Source: Scenedesmus sp. ARA3 (lineage: Eukaryota > Chlorophyta > Chlorophyceae > Sphaeropleales > Scenedesmaceae). Taken from it: a DNA stretch of 64,000 bases. Under the pieces are notes generated by a model. It saw nothing but the letters and a program-made list of their open reading frames with translations, did not search any database and was not told the origin of the DNA. Within the stretch, counting starts at the first letter, position 1, and each line of letters begins with the position of its first letter. Shown here in pieces: positions 36,301 through 48,300 of this stretch. The translations under genes and the position numbers were made by a program. Location of the stretch: NCBI GenBank assembly GCA_004335835.1, contig RWJK01001263.1, positions 4,039 to 68,038 of the forward strand. Direction: 5' to 3'.

Positions 36301-39300
36301 AAAATATACACTTAACTAGCTGGCCACTGAACCAACAATGATGGTGAGGTGCATCCTGCGGTGCCCTAGCAGGTTCTGCTGTGCTTGTGTCCCCGCAGCT
36401 GCTCACCTCGGGTGCAGTGATGAATTCAGCCAGCTGTGGTGGCGCATCTCCAGCCAGCAGCTTACGCAGCAGCCCATCAAACGTCTTGCGGCCTTCATCA
36501 TCTGTATTTGCGCCAATGGACCATACGAGGCTGAACAGGAAATGGCACTGCAGCAGCGCCGCCTGCTGCTGCTCAGGCAGCTCTGCCAGCGCAGCGCTGC
36601 CATTGCTGCAGCAGCAATTACACACAACTCCTTCACTTCTGGAACAACATTTGAGATAGAGCTGACAACCTCCGCTAACCAGTAAAGGAGGACCTCAGAG
36701 GCAGAGCAGAAGCTTGCTGTCTTCAGCGGCACGCATCTTGCTTACCACACACAACCGTGCACCTGAATAACACGAGCGCTCTGCTGTACTGCCTGTCAGC
36801 TGCAGCACAAGCCCCTGGCCCACCCACCTGAACTCATCCAAGTGGGATTCCAGCAGCCTCATCAAACTGCACACCAAGTTAATATCCACCATCGGCAGCA
36901 CCGCTTTCATCAGCTTGGTGGCAGCCCTCAAGCAAGGAGGCACCAGCCAGTCAGCCAGTGCCAGCATCTGTGCTTTTTGCGCCTCTGTGATGCCAGCCGG
37001 CAGTGCAGCGAGCCATGACAGCATCACGGGCCGCCAGCCGAGCAGGTCTGGCTGCACGTAGACCATGCCGCAGCGGGAGACTGTGGCTGGGGATGCAACC
37101 GCCAAGTCGGCGACTTCAAAGATCATGTTCATCAAGCCCTGGCAAGCAATGAATGGGCAGCATGGAGGAAAACAGTCCCATATGTCAGGCACAGCAAAGA
37201 TAACAAGTTGTTTGCCAATCACCAACGCCAGCAACAACCATGCACATTGTGCGTGTGGGCATTGGCACGATCACAGGCACAGCAGCACACATAGCAGGAA
37301 CTGTCAGCAGTTTCACATGCAGAACGCCTGCCGGCAATGTGCTGACATAGTCAAGCCCGCGCATGTGCGCTGTGCACAAAGCACCCACCTGCATGGCAAT
37401 GATCTCTCCGCTGTTGAGGCAGAGCTTCTTATTGTCATCCAGCACCGTGTTCATGTTCTCAATCCACAGCGCATCCACAGGCCCATCAAACACCAGCCAC
37501 TTGCGGTCAGGGCTGATGTCCCGCGCTGCACTCCTGAACAGCGTCGGCAGCACGCCATCCGTCCACTCCTTGCTGATTGGGTCCTCCTGGCCATACAGCT
37601 GCCCCATGCTGATGGACTTCGGGTTGAGCACATACATCTTGGTGGCAAACTCGTTGTTGAGGCCCTTGGCATTTAGATCTGCAAAATGCAGCAAAGCGCG
37701 CATGCACGTATCAGCACGGTCAGCTGACGTTTGCCACTCTTGCAGCACACGCTCTGCAAAGCAGGCACGCTCGCCATTTGAGCGTCCCGCGTGCGGTAGG
37801 CAGCTGCCCCTGCTGGCAGCGCATGAACAGCATGAACACGCAAGCACACGCACCAGTGAGCGCTCCTGCCAGCATGCGGTAGGCGGCTGTCTTCATGCCG
37901 TAGCTCTGGCCCACCAGCATGAGGCCGTGGCGCACCACGATCATCTCGTACAGCTGGATGGCCTTGGTGAGGAAGGACTCCAGCGGCTGCAGCCCAGCCC
38001 TGCAACAATCACACAATCAGAGATCGTGACTTGAGTTCCTGAGCATAGAGGTGGGCACAGTTGCTGAGCAGCAGCAACGGGCGTGCACAACAAAGACGTG
38101 TGGAGAAACTAGACTTGTCACGAGTGAGCACAGCACCATTGGTTAACATAGTGTTTTTCCCAATCAGCATGCAGCCCTTTGCGGACACTGACCGATTAAC
38201 AGCGTACTGACCAGCAAGTGCCACTCACTTGACACAGTTGTCAATCAAGGCGTTGCGCAGGTTGTCATAGTCAACACTGGGCAGCTCCACACCTGCAGAA
38301 AAACAAGCAGCGCTGCTGATCTACGGGGCATTTCATGCTGTGTTGCGCCTGCTGCCATTGTGTCACACCGTCCACAAAAGCGGCATTGCAAAAGAAAAAT
38401 TTTGACATATGCAAGTTGCAGCGCCTACACCAAGCATAGAGCACACAATATTGCACAGGCCGAGCTTGTGGTGTTTATGTACCTGGGAAGAGGTCGCTGA
38501 GGATGCCGTTGAACAGTGGCACGTCCTGGTCCAGGAACTTTGGCAGGTTAACATCGTTGATGGCGCGCAGCATCAGCACATCCTCGGGCGCTGACGCGAA
38601 GGAGCGCTTGAGGTTGCCGGCAGCACGCAGCACGCTCATCACAGCACGCATGCCTGCAGAGAAAGCGATGCAGTGTCCAGGAGCACTTGTTTGAGGAGCG
38701 GCACTGGCGTGTACAAAACAGGCTGCTATGCAGCAGCGTGATGGTGTCATGCGTGCTGGTCACACTGCACATATGTGCTGCAGGATGCGTGTTTGTGTGA
38801 TGCTGCTCAGCAATTGGACAAGCCAAGGCGCTGCAACCGGGCCTGCCTCACCATAGTCGTAGTGGTCTTGACTTGACAGCTGCTCACTGCAGAGCCTGCA
38901 GCAACGTACACAGTAAACAGAATGATGCTGTGACGACTACAGCGAAACACCCATGGCAGGACGGTGCTGTCCCAGGCAACTGGGCAAACGCCGGCAGGTT
39001 GCGCCGCAGACCAGGCACGTGTATGCATGCTTGCAGATGTAGTGCAGATTGTTGCAAATGATACGCCAAACAGTGCAGCTTTGCAATCAGCCAGTAGCCA
39101 AAGGTACACGTACCTGTATGTTTGCACCAGCTTGCGCGCCAGCGCACGGGCATCCAGGTAGCCATAGGAGTAGAGCATGATCTCCGCGATCATGGCATAG
39201 TCAGGCACCATCATTGCCACATCCCTGTAGGAAACAGCACAACCAGGTGTTCAGACAACCGTGTTTCCAGGGATGCCAGCCAGCCCTACAGCCTGCTTTC

Positions 39301-42300
39301 CAGCTCTTGTTACATGCGCACAGCATGGAGCAAGCGGCAGGCGCTACAACTCGAGGTACAGCTGGATGAAGTGACATACTGGTGCCATGGTGCTTCTCAC
39401 CTAAACAGTGCCTTCAGGTTGTCTGGCAGCTCCGAGCGACCAGCATATCCCTGCACGCAGGCACCGAGGAGCCAAGCTTGACGGTTTGCCCCGCAGTACG
39501 TGTTGCAGCCTTACACGCAGCAACTGATGGCGATGACACAATCCTGCTAGTCACTGAGCAACAAAGCTGCATCAGGTTACAGTGTGTCTGGGCAGGCTAT
39601 GCTGCGGATTTGCAGCAACCGTACAAATGCTCAAGCAGTGCACCACTCACTGGGTTCATGGTGATGAAGCAGTTGCACGTCATCTTGATGGGAATTTCCA
39701 CACCTGCAGCGCACCAAAGCAGCAGGCAGCGGCAACCAAGTCAGCACTTTCCTGCACATGAACAGTAGCCACACCCTTGCAGTTGCTTTGAGCGAGGCTA
39801 GCTATCCGTCGCGTTGCACTTGCACATTTGCTGCAAGCACCATATGCCGGCTGCCGCAGCACGCCCAGCATCCCCACCTTCAAACAGGAACGTCGCCACC
39901 TTGGCCGCCTTGGCGCGGATTATGGTCAGCACCTGCTGCGCCACCACGCTCAGCACCTCCAGCTCGATGCGGTTGAACTCGTCGAAGCAGGCCCAGGCGC
40001 CGCTGCAGGCCAGGCCCTTGAAGAACTTGCCCTGCGCAGCACACAGCACAGCAGCGTGTCGGCATGATTAGACAGTGCAGTCATATCAGCATCAAGCACC
40101 AGGAGCAGGCTATGACGGAGGAATTTGTGAGCTGGAGGGCATCAACAAAGCTGCAACACACAATGACGGCAGGCTGTGCAGCTTGCGCACCATTGCCTTG
40201 TAGTCCAGGCCATCGCTGCAGTTGAACACCACGCACTGGATAGCCAGTGCCTTGGACAGGTCCTTGGTGGTCTCTGTCTTGCCAGTGCCTGCACACGTGG
40301 CATACACAAAACGATCATCTCAACAAGCCCCTCAGGCACAGCTTGCAGCACTGCCACAGCAAGGATATCTGCAACCACTATAGACACAGCCAGTTTCATT
40401 TCACCAGGCGTCACGTGCACAGTGCTGAAAGCAGGTGGCACATTAGCGGCGCAGTAGCAGCGGAGTGCCTGGGTCAGGTTCTGGTGTGTGAGGATGTGCT
40501 GTGTTATGTGTATTGCACGGTTTACTGCAAGCAATGCATTGTGAGCTGCTCACCGGCAGGCCCAGCTGGCGCCCCACCCAGGTTCATGTGGATAGCCCCC
40601 ATCAGCGTGCGGTAGCACCTGTCAGTCAGCGGCGTGATGACCAGGCGCCCGCTGTTGCCCAGGTACTCGTAGCCGTACAGCGCCTCGGCATTGATCATGC
40701 GCACCATGATCGTCTCCTGCGGCAGCAGCACGACAAACTCTTGCAAACTCAGTACCTATTATGGTGATGTTATAAAGCACAGTTGCGTGGAACCCAAGCA
40801 ATGCAACACAGCACAGCTTGGCAACAGCTATGCACAATGCTGAGCAGCAGCAACAGCGGCAGCAGGTGTGCATGCACCCACTTGTGGCTTGACACCCGAG
40901 GGCGGTGCCTCGTTGTGCTCCCAGTAGTAGCGCAGCTGGCTCTCCCACTTGAAGTCCCGCACATCCTCCACACCCTCTGCAGCCATGTGCGACGTCACGT
41001 CCCTGCAGCAGTGGATATGCACAGCAGCTGCCATGAACAACAGCTGACGACCACAAGTGGACCAACTAGACTCCTGTTCTGCAGGCGTATGGAGTGGAAA
41101 CTAGCATCCATTGCTTGAACTGTGCCCAGGTAGGTGCAATGTGTCATGGCAACAAGTGTGCGTAAACTGCGGCGCTATCATGCTGCAGCCACCAGCAACC
41201 TACCTGGCGTGCACGTCAATGACCACCAGCGCACCACACGTGGCCCGCTCCAGATTGCTGAGGCTGCCACGCACCAGGCTCACTAGCTTAGCAAGCTCCT
41301 GGCTGCACCTGCACAGCACAAGCACGTCCACACCAGGCAGGAAGCTTTGCTCAGCTACATGTCCTATGTTGCCATGGCCGTACTTTACATTGTGTGCTTG
41401 CTACAGGTAGTTCACGCACGGCAGTTGTACTAGCATTACATTTGAGTATCGATCGCTGAACAGACGTCTGTTTTGACCACTTACTTGTGTGCATAGAGAG
41501 ACAGACCCTTGGCGCCGCCGCTCTGGATGGCATCTGCAACCTCCCGTGTCCAGAACACCTGACAGCAGAATCAAGAGCGCAGGATGGTGAGCGCTGCAGT
41601 GACATTCACACGTTCGCTGTAGCCCGCGGCAAGGGCCTGCAATGCACAATTTTCAGAACGACTTCAGCAACACTGGATTGGTCACGTGCAGGAGACCTAC
41701 ACTGCTCAGCTCACCTGCGAGCCATTGAGCACCAGCTGCCCTGGCCACTGCAGGATCCAGCTGGTGCGCGGCGCCTTGGGGTATGCTGCCAGCGCCTCGC
41801 GCATGATGCTGTGCATGGTGCGCTTCATGGCAGCCTGCACCTCCAGCAGCCAGCACTCCACAGCACCTGGCAGCAGGCAGCGTGCAGCACGCAGTATCCA
41901 AGTCACAGGGTCACAGCAGCGGATAGCGCACCATATGCATGAAGATGGTGCCAGGACCCACATGTAACTTCCCTCTCTCAGAATGTATATAACATGGCTG
42001 CTGGCACCTCCTGCAGCCAGCACCTGCCCACAACCACTATTGAAAGGGCATGTTGTGTATGCTGCAGTACCAAGCACTTCCTATGTAACAGCATGCAGGC
42101 TGGAAACTACTTCAACAAAAGAACTGGTGTCTGTGCGGCAAGCACTGACAGGATCCTGTGGCCTCACACCTGAGGTTGCTGGGTTGACGCGCTCTGTGAA
42201 AGTGATCTTTTCTCCTTCCTGTGACACCATGCCGCTGATCTCCCCATTGGCCTCAAACACGAGCTCCTTGACAGCCTCAAAGCACTTCTTGACAAAGGGC

Positions 42301-45300
42301 TGCACTGCCAGTGGGTCCTTGGCCTCTGAAAGGATCTCAAGTAGCTCATCGTTGGACAGGAAGTAGAACCTGAGAGGTTGTACAGCGCAGTGGGGGAGCA
42401 GGGCATCAGCAGACTATGTGGTTGAGGGATTGCTGGACAGCAAACAGCGCTGCTGCAAGAGAATCACGAAGCTGCAATGCGGTGGTGATGGACGGTGCCT
42501 GCTAGAGTGTGCTGTGCATGGCAACATGACATGCGCCTACAGTAGCTGCGGCACATCAGTAGCCACACCAGCACCCACCTTGGGAAGGCCATCTTCTTGG
42601 TCTCCAGGAAGTCATTAAGGCCCTTCTCCACGACATCAAGCTGCAGCAGCAAGCAAATTTGCAGCTGAAGTGAGTTTATGATTGTAGATGCGCGCCTGCA
42701 AACTCCGGTGAGTGCCGCGCATCATTGAGGCAACCTTGGCAGTCGCTAGCAGGCCACTCACGTTGCTGCAAGGTGCCATCACTGGCGATGTTTGAGGCGT
42801 GTTTTACATCCTAACAGTTGTGGGAAGTGCCGCCATGGCAAGGCACAAGTCCTGCCAACAGCAGTAGCAGCAGGCTGGTAGCAGCACCAGCACAGCTCAC
42901 CTGTTGGTTGCACTCCTTGAGCTGCTCCAGCAGGTCTGGGGTGTCCGCAACCGCCATCATCAGCGGCTGCTCGTGCACCTGCAAAGAAGACATTCACTGA
43001 ATATTCTGAGAATACACGCAACCCATGTACAGATACAAGTCAGGTGCAACTGGCTACACAAACCCGCAGCACAGTACAGCTGCTGCAGAAGTCTAAGGAG
43101 GGGAAAACCTCAGCCATCCACTCTAGGCCCTCACAGTCAACCAGCACCGCCATCTACAGAACTATACAAGGCACTACCACCCACCTGCGCCATGATCCTC
43201 CTCCAGCTTGCGTCCATGGCTCTGAAGGCGCTGCCCTCCTTGGGTATCTGCTTCATGATCTCCTCTGCGCCAAAGATGGGCTCCAGGTACAGCCACTTGC
43301 CCTGGCAGGTCAGCCACTCGTCAAGCATCTCCTGCAGGCCACAACACCATGCAACATGCTTATGCGTTTGCAGACGAAGGTGTGCCCGTGACACAGCAGC
43401 ATGTTGCCCATCCACGCTGCAGGAGCCCTGGTGACATGTGCAGTCTAGCTGGGCTACATTGTTTCCGGGTGCCGACTATAACTTCTAAGTGCTAGTTGCA
43501 CACCTGGAAGCGGCGCAGCTTGCGTTCCCATGGCACCAGCCGCTCCTCAAAGGGCTTGCTGAAGGGGCTTGCTGCCATGGCCTGGCTCTTCACCACATGA
43601 TCATCCAGCAGCATCTGGGCCTCCTCGACAGGGCCACCTGCAGCGTGCATGCCAGGCATTGACATTCTCAGCTTGTGCACACATCCTGCACACGAACCAC
43701 CAGACACTCCCATGCAAGTAACCAGTAACAAAGAATGGCATCAGCGGTCACCTCAACCCTTTACACACTCTTCCAGTCCCAGCACGCGCACCTTTCAGGA
43801 TGTGTGTGCCGGTGGCCTTCCATGTACCCAGCTCAAAGGCCAGGCCCTCCCAGTCAGCTGCCATCTTGTCCAGCGCCTTCTCGATGCTGAACTCGCGACT
43901 GGCGCTGTCGCTCAGCTCGCCGATGCGCTCCAGGTGCTCTAGGATGTCGTTGTCCAGCAGCCGCCGCAGAGAAGTGACCTGCAGGAGTGAGCGGGCAGGG
44001 CGGTGTAGTGTTGTGTGTGAGCCAGCCAGCAACCTGCGCAGCTCCAGGATGTCAATGTCCAGCAGCCGCCGCAGCGAGGTGACCTGGAAGAGTGTGCGGA
44101 AAGGGCATTGCAGTGGTATATTTTAGCCGGCCAGAATCATGCACACAGCTCTCGAATGTCGTTTCCCAGAAGCCGCGGCAGCGAGGTCCTGGGCGAGATG
44201 GGCAAAACAGCATGTGCTGGGTAGATGTGACCCAGCCTACTACCATGCGCACAGCTGCAAGCCACATTTACCGCAGCAGCGTTGGCATGGGATATGTCTG
44301 CTAGCATGCCCGAGTGCACATCCATTCACAACTTCTTGTTGAGCGCTGGTGACATTAAAGACAGTCTGCAAGCCTGGCAGCGCCCACCTCATCCTGCTTG
44401 ATCTCAAAGCCCACGATCTCTGCCATGGCTGCCCAGTGGCGCTCCCGCAGCCCGGGGTTGCACACAGCCGCAATGAGCGGTGTGTACGCCTGGAAGCCAG
44501 ACACCTTGCTGCGGCCCTCCTCAGCCACTGCAAGTGGCAGCTCCCGCGCCTCGCCAGCAGCGCCAGCGCTGAACACCTTTGTCAGCTTGAAAAGCTTCCT
44601 GCAAGTGTTATGGCAGCAGCCAGGTCAGTGCGTAGCCCTCAGCAGTTCAGCAGCAGGCCAGTAGAGAAGACAGGGCTGTAGCAGTGCCGGCAGATCAGCT
44701 GCCAGTTGCCGCCCTGCATCAACCAATATGCTTCTTAATTGTATTTGAGCTGGCCCGGACCACCCACCTGTATGCATCTGCTGCCTCTGCCTCCACTTGC
44801 TCTGGGCTGAGTTTCCAGAATGGCCCGTTCATCCAGACAGAGTAGCTGTTGTAGAAGTCGTTGATCGTGGTCCACAAGCCCACATACGGCTCGACTGTGG
44901 CCAGCAGCTTGGAGACATGTGCATACCTACACATGCAGCACCCCACCAGTCAGTAACGTGCAAACATTCTTCACCTGCTGGCAGCCTAGCAGCCACAGCG
45001 AATGTAGCAGAGGGCTGGAGTCTGCAACCCGCATATGTTGTACATGCTCATAGCAGCTGCATGCTGGATAATCATCTGCATGCTGCAGCGCACTTGGTTA
45101 GGGCCCAGCCAAACATCTTCTCCTGGTTGTTGATCTCCTCAGCTTCAGCCACAGCAGCCTGCAGCTTGGCTTGCAAGTCAGCCACCTGCAGGCCACAACA
45201 GACAACACCTCTCCGTGAGTGCGAGTCCTTCAGGCTGTGTTTGCTGTTCAGCCAGTGCTGGTAGCAAGCCACTTGCATCATGGCAGGAGCTGTGTCCAAG

Positions 45301-48300
45301 CAGTGCCACACAATACTCGCCGCCAACACCTGTACAATCGCTGTCCGCCGCCAGCTCACCTCCGACGCCACAACCTCCCGCTTTACGATATCGTTCCTGC
45401 CCTCCACCAGCGCCAGCTCAGCAGCATACTGCTCCACGCGCTTGTCAAACTCCTTGCGACGCGCCTTGAGCGCCGCCTCAAACTGCCGGTGCTCCGCAGC
45501 CGCCTTGGTGCCGGCCTCGCGCAGCACGTCAGCAAAGCGCTTGGGCCATTCGTACGCCTTGCGGGCTGAGTCAATGTCCTCATCTGGCACTGGAAACCTG
45601 TGCAAATAGGAACAGAAGTGGCAGTGCACATATGTGCTCTAAGCCATCAGGGTACAGCAAGCTGTCACAGCAGTAGCCAAGGCGGAACTCTGCTGTGAGA
45701 AGACTGACAGCGGCTGAGGAGATTTGCCGGGCGCCAGTGCAGCACATGACATCGCAGCAGACATAGCACGAAGCAGCGCACACCTGAACTTCAGCAGGAA
45801 GTCATCCCTGCTCTTGTTGACCGCGATAACATCCTTGAGCTTCTCATTGTCCAGGTTGCACTTGCTGATGAACTTCTTGAGTGCCAGCACCTCCTCGCCG
45901 TTGTTGCTGGCCTTGCCCACCTCTGCAGTCATCACCTGTAGCATATATGCAAGACAACAACGAGAGGTAAAGTCATGTCTGACAGGTGGCGGCAGGCTGC
46001 TTACAGTGTGCTGCTTACAGTGTCAGCAGGCCAACGCTTGCATCACAGCAACACACAAAGATCACTACACGTCCAACAGCACTATTTGCATGGCAGCGCC
46101 CGCTACTTACTGCTGAAGAGGAGGCAGCGCACATCTCAAAAGATCAGCTGGATGTGTGCTGCTTGTGCTCGTGGCCATGTGCACAAGGGCGTCGTCTGGC
46201 TCGTTGGATGCTTTTGAAAGCTGCTGTGAATTAGCCTCGCACCTGGTACTCGTCAAACACGCGCAGGTTGCTGTGGGCTGCTGCAGTACAGACAATGTCC
46301 AGCAGGTTGTGCACTGCGGCATCAGCAGCAGCGATGAGCTGGTCCTTGGACTTCCGGCACTGCACATGATACAGCCCTGCGGCAACGCACATGCAAGCGA
46401 CGTATCTTGGTATTGAGCAGCAGGACAGCACTGCTGCCGAAGAAGCCCGCGCAGCCATATCATCACAATGGCATCTTCAGTGCAAATCCGTGCAGGCAGC
46501 CAATCGCAGTCCATGTCATGTGGGAATACATTTCATTATGCAACAGCTGCATCCATGTACAGCCAGGCCGTGCATGCACCCACCTGCTCGGACTGTGTCA
46601 GTGCACAGCAACCGCACAGCCTGTGCTGCTGCCTGCAGCCGCTCAATCTCCTCCTTGAACTGTGTCAGGTCAGGCGACTCCGCCCCACCAGCACCTGCAC
46701 ATGTCACACATTGCGCAAGCAGAAACAGCGATCAGCTATGGCTGACGGCAGCATCAACTGCCTGCGGTTTCCTGCAAGCCCGTCCATGCAGGACAGAACA
46801 CAGATCTGCAAAGCCGCATGCTCCATCGCATATGGCAACTATCACAACGATACATATATATTCCAACGGAAACAAAGCATCCCAGGCGTAACAGCTCACC
46901 TGCAGCAAAGCTCTGTGCGTGCTCCACTGGGTCAAGCTGCAGCAGGTACAGATAGGGACCAAACAGCGCTGCCAGCTGCAGCGGTGCTGCACTGTTGGCC
47001 TGCAGGATACTCAAGATCTCCTGCAATAGTCAGCAGCAGAGAAGCACAGCAGCGGAGGCATTGCCGCCATTTTGTGCAGCCGGTGATGTCGGGCTGCTGC
47101 TGTGTGAGCTGCTAGCTGGTACTTTGTGATGTGCGCAGCAGTCTTTTGCAGCCAGCTGCAACACGGTTTGCAATCGGGTGGCACTCAACCACGCTCACCT
47201 GCGCTGTCTGCTGCACAAGCTCCTCAGTCAGGCCAGTTGATGGTATGACAGTGGGGTTGCTAGCCATTGATGCTGCATTAGTGCTGGCAGGAGGCGCGGC
47301 CAGGCTGCTGCTGCTTATGCTGCTAGGAGTAATCTTCGGAAGGCCCATTGCTGCCACCACAGCGCCCTCAAGCGCAGACAGCGCTGCCGCCTGCGTGTCT
47401 TGAAAAGAGGGCTCAAACGTCACTTGGCCTGCAGCAATTAGCACACACACCGCGCACCCATGAGCACCGTGTATCCATGCTCTTGATGCTTCAAAAGCAC
47501 TGCACAGGTACTGTTGTGCTTTTGCAGCGTCAATCTGCATCCCCCTGCACACGCATTGAAAACATAGCAGAATGCAGCACCATGCAACACATAAAATGAC
47601 ATATCTGTATCCCACCTTGTACTGCCACCAGCTCTGTCTCAAACACAGGCCTGCAGCTCCACATGCAGCTGTCTTGCTGCGGGTCCAGCTGCTGCACTGC
47701 CTTGTGCTGCTTGAAGAATGCCATATAGTCAGACAGCGACGCAGCCACCAGCCCACGCAGCTGGTTGCTCTGCAGCGTTGCAACAGCCCTGCAGGCAGAC
47801 ACACCAGCAGCAACCGCAACCACAACACTTGTGAGGAAGGTGCAAGGAACGTGCGGCGAGGCAGTGCTGGTATGCTGAATCTGCGAGCTGCTTGTGCTGG
47901 TGCAGCTGCATTGCTTGCCTGAAGTATGCCTCGGTGTCTCCGTTGATCGGCACTGGCGGCAGGCGCCTGAAGACATCCACACACTTGGGCAGCCAGTGGC
48001 TCCACAGCTGCCCCTTCACCTGCTCTGTTGCCGACTGCTGGTACTGCTTGAACCAGTCAGCCTGTAGCAGCAGTAGCAGGAGCAACCACAACAAACGCTG
48101 CATCAGTACCATCGCCAGCTGGTGGCAGAGAGGCAACCGCCGCAGACAGCACCCTGACCTGGTGTGGCTGTTGCATGCCGTGCCTACGCATATGGCACTA
48201 GTCATATACATATCAGCATCCCATCATGCACACAGAGTGCGTCAAGTGCTACAGCGCGGCAGGCACAATCAACACACAGCTGCAAGGAAAGCACCACCAG

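Noticed and set aside
37065..37676. Long plus-strand open frames across the dynein gene (also 31428-32240, 34376-35164, 46468-47115)
   Set aside because: They lie antisense to well-supported dynein exons, show no family resemblance and follow from GC-rich codon use.
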